NCBI GenBank assembly: GCA_903919045.1
Contig: CAIXGU010000009.1
Span: forward strand, 1 to 36,315
Direction of reading: 5' to 3'
Source: an uncultured Eubacteriales bacterium
GTDB taxonomy: Bacteria > Bacillota > Clostridia > Saccharofermentanales > UBA5734
DNA length: 36,315 nt
Below, in pieces: positions 1 through 7,613 of the stretch. The notes below the pieces were generated by a model. The model did no database searches. It was not told where the DNA came from and saw nothing but the letters and a program-made list of their open reading frames with translations. Both the position numbers and the translations under genes were made by a program. Every line of letters begins with the position of its first letter. The first letter of the stretch is position 1.

Positions 1-531
1 CGGCGCAGGCTTCGCGGGCGCAGACGGGGCCGGGGCCTCGCCCTCCGGCTTCTTCTTCGGGATGCGCGTCGGGCGCTTCAGGAAGGAGTGCTTCGGCTCC
101 TTCGGCGGCGCCTTCGCCTCCGGTGCGGGCGCGCCCGCGGGACGGCGGCCCGTGTGGACCTCGCCCGCCTGGATGCGCCGGATCACCGGGAGCAGCCGCT
201 GCCCGAATTCCTCGTAGCAGTGCGTGCAGCCCAGCAGGCCGCGGGTCCGGAACTCCTCGAAGCTCGTGCCGCAGTAGGCGCAGCGCTCGCCCGTGAAGGC
301 CGACCCGGGGATCCCCGACATGCCGCCGGCCATCTGGAACAGGTTCAGGCCGCCGCCCCCGAAGGGCTCCGCGCCGAAGAAGCCGGACATCATGTCCCCG
401 GTCTCCCCGAGGTACCCCTGCTCCTTCGCGCACACGGGGCACAGGTCGATCCGGGTGGTCTTCCCGTTCACGTTCTGGGTGATGTGGACCGTGGCCTCCC
501 GCTTCCCGCAGGACGTGCACGCCATCGCCAT
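1..531 (-). CDS. mcsA: McsA-type zinc-finger protein (partial, C-terminus beyond window)
   Basis: McsA is the zinc-finger activator of the arginine kinase McsB and acts with CtsR and ClpC in Gram-positive protein quality control. The visible 177 residues show two four-Cys zinc sites: C5/C8 with C31/C34, and C84/C87 with C102/C105. The second site lies in the typical McsA context CAYCG...FEEFRTRGLLGC and is followed by HTGRRP. The first ATG (531) is chosen because GAGGAG lies 9 bases upstream; ATG 525 is an alternative. The gene follows ctsR by 13 bases, so it is the second gene of the heat-shock operon; mcsB and clpC would lie beyond the left edge. Oddity: residues 131-177 are Pro/Ala/Lys-rich and show no UVR (UvrB/UvrC) motif so far, so that motif is displaced or absent. 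Confidence 0.9.
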   Translation of the reverse strand, partial: MAMACTSCGKREATVHITQNVNGKTTRIDLCPVCAKEQGYLGETGDMMSGFFGAEPFGGGGLNLFQMAGGMSGIPGSAFTGERCAYCGTSFEEFRTRGLLGCTHCYEEFGQRLLPVIRRIQAGEVHTGRRPAGAPAPEAKAPPKEPKHSFLKRPTRIPKKKPEGEAPAPSAPAKPAP

Positions 532-544
532 CGCTCTCGCCTCC

Positions 545-1006
545 TCACGCCACGTACAGGCTCGCCAGCATATGCTTCAGGATGCTCATCCGGACCCGGT
601 CGCGCAGCTCCGGGGGGACCTCCGCGAGCGCCCGGTCGGACAGGGCGGACAGGAACAGGATCCGGGTCGTCCGGTCGAGGGCGCCGTGGTCGGCGAGGTG
701 CTCGACGAGCAGCTGCGCGCCGTGCGACGACAGCCGGTCCCCCGCCGCGGACAGCACGTGCGCCGCATAGGCGTCCGGGCCGCCCTCCGTCACGCGCCGG
801 ATGCGGATCCAGCCGCCCCCGCCGCGCCGGCTCTCCACGTAGTACCCCTGGCCGCTCGAGAACCGCGTCGCGATAACGTAGGAGATCTGCGAAGGCACGC
901 AGTGCACGCGCCCGGCGAGCTCGTTCCGCGTCGTCTCGAGCCGCCCGTCGTTCTCCTCGATCATCTGCTTGATCATGCCTTCGATCAGGTCGCTCAGGCT
1001 GGGCAT
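545..1006 (-). CDS. ctsR: CtsR transcriptional repressor of class III stress genes
   Basis: 153-residue dimeric repressor of clp and ctsR operons, the usual family length. The N-terminal helix-turn-helix is seen in RNELAGRVHCVPSQISYVI (residues 27-45), followed by the winged tetraglycine loop RGGGG (61-65). In other Bacillota this loop senses heat, and its arginine is the McsB phosphorylation target. The C-terminal half (about 75-150) corresponds to the dimerisation domain. The ATG is preceded by AAGGAG at 1016-1021. A two-heptad CtsR-like operator lies directly upstream of that ribosome site (1025-1041), implying autoregulation. mcsA follows after 13 bases. Confidence 0.95.
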   Translation of the reverse strand: MPSLSDLIEGMIKQMIEENDGRLETTRNELAGRVHCVPSQISYVIATRFSSGQGYYVESRRGGGGWIRIRRVTEGGPDAYAAHVLSAAGDRLSSHGAQLLVEHLADHGALDRTTRILFLSALSDRALAEVPPELRDRVRMSILKHMLASLYVA

Positions 1007-1024
1007 GGGGGTCGTCTCCTTGTC

Positions 1025-1041
1025 TTTGTCTTTCTTTGTCC
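1025..1041 (-). promoter_or_regulatory. CtsR operator upstream of ctsR
   Basis: On the minus strand the site reads GGACAAA-GAA-AGACAAA. This matches the established CtsR box (RGTCAAA-NAN-RGTCAAA) in heptad length, 3-base spacer with central A, and all bases except the third of each heptad, where both have A instead of T. It sits between a weak TAGGAT -10 (about 1053-1058) and the ribosome site, so binding would block initiation. Confidence 0.75.
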
Positions 1042-1122
1042 TTCTAGGGCCATCCTATCACCCCGCCGGCCGCCGCGCAAGGCGCGGGGAGCCGGTCGCG
1101 GCGTTCCGTCACGCAGGTGACG

Positions 1123-2553
1123 CTAGCTTTCCGACGGGGTCCCTTCGGGAATCGCGGCCGGCGCGGGGGCGTCCTCGCGGCGGTTCACGAGGTCGTGGAT
1201 CCAGCGCTTCGAGAGGAAGCGCGCGAGGCTGGTCACGAGCTTCAGGAGCTCGTCGGAGGTCGCGGCGAGGTACACGGCCCAGAGCGGCCAGTGGAGGACC
1301 AGCCCGCCGTAGAGGGCGAGCGGGATCGAGAGCACGTACATCGGCACGGTGTCGAGGAGCATCGCGACGAGCGTGTCGCCGCCGCCGCGCAGGACGCCGA
1401 CGATCGAGGCGACGGAGAACGACTTGAGGAACAGCGTCGCCGCGCCGAGGGCGACGAGCAGCATCGCGTTGTCGCGGACGGCGCCCGAGACGCCGAAGAG
1501 GACCATGGCGAGCGGACGCGCGAGGAAGACGAGCGCGCCGACGGCGAGGCCCGTGATCGGCGCGATGACCATGCTGAGGCCGCCGTAGCGGTACGCCAGG
1601 TCGCGGCGGCCCGCGCCGATCTGCTTGCCGACGAGCGCGGCGGTCGCGTTGCCGATGCCGATCGCGAAGACGAAGGCGAGGCGGTCGATCGCCGAGAAGA
1701 CGCCCAGCGCGTCGGCGACGTCGGTGCCCATGCGCGCGTAGATGGCCGGATACACTGTCGTGCCGAGCACCCAGAAGCCCTCGTTGGCCATCACGGGCAG
1801 CGACACGCGCATCGTCTCGAAGAAGAATTCCTTCTTCACGACGAAGACGTCGCGCAGCCGGACGGCGGCCGGCAGGCGGCGGCCGTACACGATCCAGAGC
1901 GTGATGCCGAGCTCGACGACGCGGGCGACGAGCGTCGCGGTCGCCGACCCGACGACGCCCATCTTCGGGAAGCCGAGGAGGCCGTGGATCAGGATGTAGT
2001 TCAGGGCCGTGTTGAGCCCGAGGGCGACCATTGTCGAGAGGAGCGGGGCGCGCGCGTGTTCGGTGCTGCGCATCGCGCCGTAGAAGAGGAAGGAGATCGC
2101 GGTGAGCGGATAGGACGGGGCGATGCGCAGCAGGAACGACGCGCCGAGATCGACGACGGTCGGGTCGTCCGTGAAGATGCGCATGAGGGCCGACGGGAAC
2201 GCGAGCGTGACGGCCATGAAGGCCAGCGACAGCCCGAGGCTGAGCAGCAGGCCGAGCCCGGCGGCGCGGCGCACGCCCTCGAGGTCCCGCTTGCCCCAGT
2301 ACTGGGCGACGAAGACCGAGACGCCGCTCGAGACGCCGAACAGGAAGATCGCGAGGACGAAGTAGGAGGAGTTCGCGAGCGAGACGGCGGCGAGCGCGCC
2401 GGGTCCGATGCCGCCGACGAAGGCCTGGTCGATCAGGTTGAGGCTCGCGCTGATCAGGGCCTGGACGGTGATCGGGGCGGCGATCGCGACCAGGGACCGG
2501 TAGTAGTCCCGGTCCCCGGAGAGGTGTCGGCGGATCCTGTTCGTCGTTTCCAT
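1123..2553 (-). CDS. MATE family efflux transporter
   Basis: 476-residue integral membrane protein of the MATE (NorM/DinF-like) family, which exports cationic drugs or metabolites using a sodium or proton gradient. The usual opening GDRDYYRSLVAIAAPI at about residue 13, the segment NLIDQAFVGGIGPGALAA in the first repeat, and GIGNATAALVGKQIGAG at the start of the second half are typical. About 12 hydrophobic segments fit the family. Substrate cannot be told from sequence. The start is supported by family alignment, but no Shine-Dalgarno sequence precedes it; an extended -10 lies so close that the mRNA would be nearly leaderless. It is separated from the upstream DUF6062 gene by a GC-rich hairpin. 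Confidence 0.92.
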   Translation of the reverse strand: METTNRIRRHLSGDRDYYRSLVAIAAPITVQALISASLNLIDQAFVGGIGPGALAAVSLANSSYFVLAIFLFGVSSGVSVFVAQYWGKRDLEGVRRAAGLGLLLSLGLSLAFMAVTLAFPSALMRIFTDDPTVVDLGASFLLRIAPSYPLTAISFLFYGAMRSTEHARAPLLSTMVALGLNTALNYILIHGLLGFPKMGVVGSATATLVARVVELGITLWIVYGRRLPAAVRLRDVFVVKKEFFFETMRVSLPVMANEGFWVLGTTVYPAIYARMGTDVADALGVFSAIDRLAFVFAIGIGNATAALVGKQIGAGRRDLAYRYGGLSMVIAPITGLAVGALVFLARPLAMVLFGVSGAVRDNAMLLVALGAATLFLKSFSVASIVGVLRGGGDTLVAMLLDTVPMYVLSIPLALYGGLVLHWPLWAVYLAATSDELLKLVTSLARFLSKRWIHDLVNRREDAPAPAAIPEGTPSES

Positions 2554-2562
2554 GGCCTGCCC

Positions 2563-2571
2563 ATCTTACCA
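2563..2571 (-). promoter_or_regulatory. Extended -10 element of the MATE gene
   Basis: TGG-TAAGAT on the minus strand fits TGn plus a -10 hexamer. Transcription would start about 3 bases before the ATG at 2553, giving an almost leaderless transcript, consistent with the missing ribosome site. No -35 hexamer is visible. Confidence 0.4.
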
Positions 2572-2576
2572 CAAGG

Positions 2577-2594
2577 CCGGGCGCCTGCGCCCGG
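2577..2594 (-). terminator. GC hairpin between DUF6062 gene and MATE gene
   Basis: Perfect 7-bp stem CCGGGCG/CGCCCGG with a 4-base loop, 20 bases after the DUF6062 stop. There is no U tract, so termination may be weak or Rho-assisted. Confidence 0.4.
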
Positions 2595-2614
2595 GGGCGG
2601 GGCGGCCGGTTCGG

Positions 2615-3379
2615 CTACTGCAGCGGCGCGTCGCCCTCGAGGCGGCGGATCGCGTTGGGCAGCGCGTCGCGGTGCGCGCTCGCGGGCTGGCCGGCGTTGC
2701 GGTGGTCGAACATCCGCGTGAAGCCCTCGAGGTCGTCCGCCTCGCGGTCGAGCGCTTCGCCCGTCGCGTGCGCCAGCGCCTGCGCGAAGTGCGCCGCACG
2801 CTCGGCCGACAGGTGCTTCGCCGCCCCACGCAGCAGTTCCGCGGCGTGCGGCAGGCAGAAGCCGCCGCAGGCGTGGAAGCGCGTGCGGAACTCCTTCTCC
2901 TCGAAGTACTGCCAGAGGATGACGTCGACGTACCGGTCCATGGTGAAGGCGATCCGCCCGCACATCGCGCACGAGGCGGTGCGCGCCTCGAGGCGCGCGG
3001 CGGCCTCGAGCAGGGCCTCCTTCCCGGAGCCGCCGCCCTTCGCGGCGTCCCGGACGCGCCGCAGCAGCCCGGCGGGCGCCGGGGCCTGCGCCGCCCGCGC
3101 GAGCGCCTCCTTCGCCTCGTCGAACGTCGCGACGGCGTGCGTGTGGTACATCAGGGCGAGGCCGAGCCGGTTCTCGCGGCGGTTGTAGAGCATCGCCGCA
3201 TGCTCGCGGCAGAACCCCTCGGCGTTCGTCGCCACGCGCACGTCGGGCTCCATGAGCGACGGGCCGAGGTAATAGGCCGTCAGGTCGTCGGAGAGCTTCC
3301 GGCGCATCCGGCACAGCGCGCATCCGCCCTCGTGCGCGAAGGCGTCGTTGACCGGGATCGTGTAGATGCGCTCCTTCAT
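2615..3379 (-). CDS. DUF6062 family protein
   Basis: 254-residue protein of unknown function recognised by the opening MKERIYTIPVNDAF and the repeated Cys/His pattern of the DUF6062 family. CALC at 20-23 and FCREH near 56 form one half; CAMC near 138 and GGFCLPHA near 172 form a second, so the protein looks like two copies of a CxxC...FCxxH metal-binding unit. No signal peptide or membrane segment is seen, so it should be cytosolic. The ATG has GGAGG 5 bases upstream. It is divergent from the DNA glycosylase and has its own promoter with a perfect TATAAT. Confidence 0.8.
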   Translation of the reverse strand: MKERIYTIPVNDAFAHEGGCALCRMRRKLSDDLTAYYLGPSLMEPDVRVATNAEGFCREHAAMLYNRRENRLGLALMYHTHAVATFDEAKEALARAAQAPAPAGLLRRVRDAAKGGGSGKEALLEAAARLEARTASCAMCGRIAFTMDRYVDVILWQYFEEKEFRTRFHACGGFCLPHAAELLRGAAKHLSAERAAHFAQALAHATGEALDREADDLEGFTRMFDHRNAGQPASAHRDALPNAIRRLEGDAPLQ

Positions 3380-3432
3380 GCCGTCCTCCCCGCGTGTCCC
3401 GGGGCACCTATGCCGGCCGGGATCCTTCGTCT

Positions 3433-3461
3433 ATTATAGGTCCCGGGGAGGCGCACGTCAT
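3433..3461 (-). promoter_or_regulatory. Promoter of the DUF6062 gene, overlapping the divergent glycosylase promoter
   Basis: Minus strand: TATAAT (3438-3433) preceded at 17 bases by ATGACG (3461-3456, 4 of 6 to TTGACA). The same AT-rich block read on the plus strand gives TATTAT (3432-3437), a possible -10 for the glycosylase gene, so the two units appear to share one melting site. Confidence 0.45.
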
Positions 3462-4479
3462 GGAGGTCCGCGGATTCCGGCTCGTCGAGCGGCCCGCCCG
3501 CACCGCGGGGGGCGCCGTCGGCCTGCCCTCCGTGACCGTGCGCGACGTCGCCGATCTCTCCCCGCGCGGCTTCGACCTCGCGGGCACGCTGACCTGCGGG
3601 CAGGCCTTCCGCTGGCGGGCGCTGCCGGACGGCCGCTTCGCCGGCGTCGTCGGCGGCCGGGCGTACGCGGCCTCCCTCGCGCGCGGCGGGCGCGACCTCG
3701 TCCTCGACGGCGCGACGGCCGAGGACTTCGCCGGCCCGCTCTTCGACCTCCTCGACCTCGGCCGCGACTACGCCCCGATCCTCGCGGCGTGCGCGACCGA
3801 CGATTACATGGAGCGGGCCATCGCCCGATGCGGCGGCATCCGCCTGCTCCGCCAGCCCTTCGCCGAGACCGTGTTCTCCTACATCCTGTCGGCGATGAAC
3901 GGCATCCCGCGGATCATGGGCCTCGTCGAGGCGCTGTCCGCCTCCTACGGCCGCCCCCTGCCCGGCTCCGCGCCGTTCGCGGGCGCCGGGCACGCGACGG
4001 CTCCCGACGGGTCGCTCTTCGCCTTCCCGACGACGGACGCCCTCGCGGACGCCGCCGCGCGGTGCCGCGGCCGGCTCGACGCCTGCCGCGCCGACGCGCT
4101 GTGCGGGAGCCCGTTCGCGGGCTACCGGTGCCCGCTGCTCCTGCGCGCGGCGCTCGCCCTGCGGGCCGGCGCGGTCCCGGACCCGACTGCGCTCGCCGGG
4201 ATGACGAAGGAGGCCGCCCGCAGGACGCTGCAGGCGCTGCCCGGCGTCGGGCCGAAGGTCGCGGACTGCACGCTCCTGTCCGCCGGACTGCGCACGGACG
4301 TCTGCCCCGTCGACCGCTGGGTCGAGCGGGTGCTCGTGACGCAGTACCTGGGAGGACCGGAGCGGATCGGGACGGTACGCGCGGACGACGTCCGACGCTT
4401 CGCGGAGGACCGCTTCGGGGCGTGGGTCGGGATCGCCCAGCTCTGGTTCTTCGCCTATGCGAGGTCCGGCGGGAGCTGA
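3460..4479 (+). CDS. OGG1-family 8-oxoguanine DNA glycosylase / AP lyase
   Basis: 339-residue base-excision repair enzyme predicted to remove 8-oxoguanine. The N-terminal beta domain carries the family signature LTCGQAFRWR (44-53). The helix-hairpin-helix-GPD module contains LPGVGPKVADC with catalytic Lys266 and VCPVDRW with Asp285; the 19-residue separation equals that of Lys249 and Asp268 in human OGG1. The ATG at 3460 is preferred over the upstream ATG at 3394 because GGGGAGG (3445-3451) lies 8 bases before it and family similarity begins after it. Its 3' end overlaps the convergent P-loop/Gls24 gene by 25 bases. A general HhH-GPD alkyl-base glycosylase is less likely. Confidence 0.88.
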   Translation: MEVRGFRLVERPARTAGGAVGLPSVTVRDVADLSPRGFDLAGTLTCGQAFRWRALPDGRFAGVVGGRAYAASLARGGRDLVLDGATAEDFAGPLFDLLDLGRDYAPILAACATDDYMERAIARCGGIRLLRQPFAETVFSYILSAMNGIPRIMGLVEALSASYGRPLPGSAPFAGAGHATAPDGSLFAFPTTDALADAAARCRGRLDACRADALCGSPFAGYRCPLLLRAALALRAGAVPDPTALAGMTKEAARRTLQALPGVGPKVADCTLLSAGLRTDVCPVDRWVERVLVTQYLGGPERIGTVRADDVRRFAEDRFGAWVGIAQLWFFAYARSGGS

Positions 4480-5534
4480 CCCTGCAGCGTCGGGCCCCCG
4501 ACGGGCGGCGGCTGCTGCGGCGGCCCCGGCGGCAGGTGCACGACGCGGCGGGCGCGGACGTCCACCTTCATCACGTTGATCGACGTGTACTTCTCGATGT
4601 CCTTCACGATGCGGTTCTGCGCCTCGCGCAGGACCTCCTGGGCGTTGAAGCCGTAGTACAGGGCGAGCTCGGCCTTCAGCTCGGCGCCGTACGCGTCGTT
4701 CCCCGCCTCGAAGCCGACCAGCCCGGCGACGCCCTTCACGCGGCGCAGGATCAGCTCGGCCATCGTGCGCAGCGCCTCGTCGGAGATCGTGTACTGCCCG
4801 AGGCTCGAGAAGGTCGGCCGGACGACCGTCCGTTCGGTCTCGAGGTGCGGAGGACCGGCGCCGCCGGCGGCGGCCTGCCGTTCGCGCCGACGCAGGAAGC
4901 GCGTCAGCGGTTCGGAGAAGTACCCGGAGAACTCGTGCTTGATCTCGAGGCTCGGGACCGGGATCGCATGCTTTCCTTCGCGCTGCCGCGTGCTCACGGC
5001 GGTGCGGATCTCGTCCTCGGTGCTGACGTCCTCGATGTGGATGCGCTCCGACACGGGCGGCAGCCAGAGGCTCTCGCAGATCCGGTCGACCATCCCGTCG
5101 GACGTGCCGAGGATCATGAGGCTCGCCGGCGCCTGCTCGACGAGCGAGCGGCGCATGACCGACGCGCGGCCCTCCTCGACGAAAAGCGCCTGCCGCACCG
5201 ATTCGAGGCGCGAGTCGGCGCGCTTGGCGGACAGGCCGGCGACGATGCGGCCGCCGTGGATCAGCAGGCCGTCGTCGATGATGTGGGCGATCCCCTGGGA
5301 GCGGGCGACCTTCAGGGCGCGCGTGCTCTTGCCCGTCCCGGACGACCCGATGAAGCCGACGGTCCGGATCAGGGCGAGCGCCTCGCGCATCGCCTTCTCC
5401 TCGTCGGCGGACAGGCTCAGGGCGGGTGCGCGCGCGACGCCCGCAATGCGCCCGATCGTGTCGCGGACGCCGAGGACCCGGCGCTCGCGCTCCGGTCCCT
5501 TCTCCTTCTCCCTGTCCTTGCCGGATTCCTTCAT
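4455..5534 (-). CDS. P-loop NTPase fused to Asp23/Gls24 domain
   Basis: 359 residues in two parts. A P-loop domain (about 55-185) has Walker A GSSGTGKS at 63-70 and an acidic stretch at 86-89. The C-terminal part (about 247-332) is an Asp23/Gls24 envelope-stress domain, recognised by YTISDEALRTMAELILRRVKGVAG and the ending SINVMKVDV-ARRVV. The N-terminus is charged and the C-terminus is Pro-rich; no membrane segment is seen. Gls24 proteins usually form membrane-associated assemblies and lack an ATPase, so nucleotide-controlled assembly is an inference. The gene starts 31 bases after yebC, so it is probably the second gene of that operon; GGGAG precedes the ATG. Confidence 0.8.
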   Translation of the reverse strand: MKESGKDREKEKGPERERRVLGVRDTIGRIAGVARAPALSLSADEEKAMREALALIRTVGFIGSSGTGKSTRALKVARSQGIAHIIDDGLLIHGGRIVAGLSAKRADSRLESVRQALFVEEGRASVMRRSLVEQAPASLMILGTSDGMVDRICESLWLPPVSERIHIEDVSTEDEIRTAVSTRQREGKHAIPVPSLEIKHEFSGYFSEPLTRFLRRRERQAAAGGAGPPHLETERTVVRPTFSSLGQYTISDEALRTMAELILRRVKGVAGLVGFEAGNDAYGAELKAELALYYGFNAQEVLREAQNRIVKDIEKYTSINVMKVDVRARRVVHLPPGPPQQPPPVGGPTLQGQLPPDLA

Positions 5535-5565
5535 CCGAGACTCCCGCCGCCTCTATGGGCGCGCG

Positions 5566-6291
5566 TCAGGACTCCCAGTTGTGATAGACCTCCTGGACGT
5601 CGTCGTGCTCCTCGAGATGCTCGATCAGCTTCTCCAGCTTCTCGACCGTCTCGGCGTCCGTGACCTTCGTCCAGGTGACCGGGACCATCCGGACCGACCC
5701 GTCGAGGAAGGCATAGCCCTTCTTCTCGAGCGCCGCCTTGACCGCGTAGTAGTCCGCGGGCGCCGTCTCGATCGAATAGCCCTCCTCCTCCGCCGCGAAG
5801 TCCTCCGCGCCGGCATCCAGCGCGTCCGCCATCACGGCGTCCTCGTCCTCGCGTCCCTCGCGGTCGACGAGCAGCACGCCCTTCTCCTGGAAGAGGAAGG
5901 AGACGCAGCCGTTCGTCCCGAGGTTGCCGCCGTACTTGTCGAACGTGTGGCGGAGGTCGCCCGCGGTGCGGTTGCGGTTGTCAGTCGCGGTCTTCACGAC
6001 CACGGCGACGCCGCCCGGCCCGTATCCCTCGTAGGAGATCTCCTCGTAGTTCTCGCCGCCCTCGGCGCCCGCCGCCTTCTTGATGCTGCGCCAGATGTTG
6101 TCGTTGGGCATGTTGGCGGCCTTCGCCTTGGCGATCACGTCCTTGAGCTTGGTGTTCGCCTCGGGGTCGGCGCCGCCGCTCTTCACGGCGACCGCCAGCT
6201 CGCGGCCGATCTTCGTGAAGAGGCTGCCCCTCACGGCGTCCGCGGCGCCCTTGCGGCGTCGGATGTTCGCCCATTTGCTGTGTCCGGACAT
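5566..6291 (-). CDS. yebC: YebC/PmpR (TACO1) family protein
   Basis: 241 residues, the normal length of the YebC/TACO1 family. These proteins bind DNA or ribosomes, and some members relieve stalling at proline-rich stretches. The canonical N-terminus MSGHSKWANIRRRKGAAD, the segment NMPNDNIWRSIKKAAG and the acidic C-terminus are present. The ATG at 6291 is fixed by homology and by AAGGAGG 5 bases upstream; longer in-frame extensions are not genuine. A good promoter precedes it. The P-loop/Gls24 gene follows at 31 bases. Many predicted proteins in this window are rich in Pro runs (for example the SHOCT protein with PPPPPPPP), which would suit a stall-relieving role. Confidence 0.95.
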   Translation of the reverse strand: MSGHSKWANIRRRKGAADAVRGSLFTKIGRELAVAVKSGGADPEANTKLKDVIAKAKAANMPNDNIWRSIKKAAGAEGGENYEEISYEGYGPGGVAVVVKTATDNRNRTAGDLRHTFDKYGGNLGTNGCVSFLFQEKGVLLVDREGREDEDAVMADALDAGAEDFAAEEEGYSIETAPADYYAVKAALEKKGYAFLDGSVRMVPVTWTKVTDAETVEKLEKLIEHLEEHDDVQEVYHNWES

Positions 6292-6325
6292 CGATTCCTC
6301 CTTGTCGGGGGGGATTTGCCTATCC

Positions 6326-6355
6326 ATTCTACCTTCCCGGGCCGTGCCGCCACAA
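6326..6355 (-). promoter_or_regulatory. yebC promoter
   Basis: Minus strand TTGTGG (6355-6350), 18-base spacer, TAGAAT (6331-6326, 5 of 6 to consensus). The start point would lie about 30 bases before the yebC ATG. Confidence 0.55.
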
Positions 6356-6404
6356 GGGGCGGACGAGGTCCGCGGGGAGGCGGCCGCGGCGGACGCGGGA
6401 GCCG

Positions 6405-7097
6405 CTAGGGCCGAGCGGGCGGAACGGGCGGCGCGGGCGGCGCGAAGAGCCGGACGGGCGCGCCCGCTGCGTCGAGGACGGCCGGCGCGGCGCCGAGCGG
6501 TTCGAGCAGCGCGGCGCCTGCGGTCCAGTCCGCGAGCTGCCGTCGGAAAGCGTCCTCCGCGTCGGCGCGGACGAGCGCCGTGAACTCCGCGTCGATGCCG
6601 CAGGCGAGGTCGAGCAGGGCTGCGCCGGACCCCCGCATCCCGCGCTGCACGCGCTCGAGGTCGGCGTACGGTACGGTCGCGCGGAAGCGCGCGCACGGCG
6701 CCACGTCGATCGTCCCGGCCGCCTCGAGGACCGCGGATGCCGCCTGGCCGTAGGCGCGCACGAGCCCGCCCGTCCCGAGCGGCGTGCCGCCGTAATAGCG
6801 GACGACGACGACGCAGGCGTCCTCGAGGCCGCGATGCGTCAGGGCCTCCAGCACGGGCAGGCCCGCCGTGCCCGACGGCTCGCCGTCGTCGGAATGCTTC
6901 TGCAGGCGGCGTTCGCCGCCGAGGACGTACGCCGGGACGTGGTGGGTCGCGTCCGGGTATGCGGTCCGGACGCCCGCCAGGAACTCCGCCGCCTGGATCT
7001 CGTCGGCGACGGGGGCGCAGGCCGCGTGGAACACGGAGCGCCGCTCCTCGAGTCGGACCCGCGCCGCGCCGGCGACGGTCCGGTAGGGACCTCTCAT
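6405..7097 (-). CDS. yigZ: YigZ/IMPACT family protein
   Basis: 230 residues. The YigZ family is widespread; its eukaryotic relative IMPACT regulates GCN2 and the bacterial role is unresolved. The N-terminal UPF0029 domain carries the signature KHSDDGEPSGTAGLPVLEAL and VVVRYYGGTPLGTGGLVRAYG (about residues 66-118). A C-terminal ferredoxin-like domain follows and the tail is Ala/Pro-rich. The ATG has AAGGAG 11 bases upstream, slightly long. The gene begins 24 bases after the Nudix gene on the same strand, so the two form an operon. A GC-rich region with short hairpins but no U tract separates it from yebC. Confidence 0.93.
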   Translation of the reverse strand: MRGPYRTVAGAARVRLEERRSVFHAACAPVADEIQAAEFLAGVRTAYPDATHHVPAYVLGGERRLQKHSDDGEPSGTAGLPVLEALTHRGLEDACVVVVRYYGGTPLGTGGLVRAYGQAASAVLEAAGTIDVAPCARFRATVPYADLERVQRGMRGSGAALLDLACGIDAEFTALVRADAEDAFRRQLADWTAGAALLEPLGAAPAVLDAAGAPVRLFAPPAPPVPPARP

Positions 7098-7121
7098 GGG
7101 GGCGGGCGCTCCTTTACGGGA

Positions 7122-7535
7122 TCAGACGCACTCCTTGAACTTCTGGTAGGAGAGCATCAGCAGGGACTTGTCCTGGCTGTACGTGATCCGCTCGAGCGCC
7201 TCGTCGATCGTCAGGAACGCGCCCTCGACGAATTCCTGGTCGGGGTTCGGGACGACCTCCTCGGCGTCGGATTTCATGATGTACCACGTGATTTTGTTGC
7301 AGACCGGACGCTGCCGGGAGACCGAGAAGAACTCGTAGTTGGTCCGTCCGGCGGTGGCCACGATGCGGGCGCGGACGCCGGCCTCGGCGTTCACGCGGGA
7401 GACCGCCACGTCGTCCGGATAGTCCCCGTTGCGGATGACCCCCTTCGGGAACACCCATTCGCCCTTCTCGTTCTTGAGGACCAGGACCCGGTCGCCATGG
7501 AAGACGACGCCGCCGGCGCAGTTCCGAACCAGCAT
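7122..7535 (-). CDS. Nudix-fold protein with degenerate Nudix box
   Basis: 137 residues matching the small Nudix fold: AGGVVF near 7, then GEWVFPKGVIRNGD leading into the box at 32-54. Against the consensus GX5EX7REUXEEXGU, the box has D for the first E, SR in place of RE, and AE in place of EE. Two of the metal-binding glutamates are therefore missing and hydrolase activity is doubtful; this may be a feature of a clostridial subfamily. The start is supported by GAGGAGG about 6 bases upstream and a perfect TATAAT. It is first in an operon with yigZ and divergent from the DUF4015 gene. Confidence 0.82.
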   Translation of the reverse strand: MLVRNCAGGVVFHGDRVLVLKNEKGEWVFPKGVIRNGDYPDDVAVSRVNAEAGVRARIVATAGRTNYEFFSVSRQRPVCNKITWYIMKSDAEEVVPNPDQEFVEGAFLTIDEALERITYSQDKSLLMLSYQKFKECV

Positions 7536-7585
7536 GGAACTCCTCCTCTCGCGGGGGGCCGCCGCCCTTCCCGCCCTGTGCTTCC

Positions 7586-7591
7586 ATTATA
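7586..7591 (-). promoter_or_regulatory. -10 element of the Nudix-yigZ operon
   Basis: Perfect TATAAT on the minus strand, 50 bases upstream of the Nudix ATG. No recognisable -35 hexamer is present. Confidence 0.5.
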
Positions 7592-7613
7592 CATGAAACC
7601 TTGGCGTCCCCTC

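Noticed and set aside
1073-1087. Hairpin CCGCGC-AAG-GCGCGG between the MATE and ctsR genes as a terminator
   Set aside because: Short stem with no T tract on the minus strand; such hairpins occur often at this GC content.
1117-2721. Long plus-strand open frame of about 534 codons opposite the MATE gene
   Set aside because: Composition is Arg/Glu/Asp/Ala-rich as expected for antisense of high-GC coding sequence; no ribosome site or family resemblance. Similar antisense frames throughout the window were dropped.
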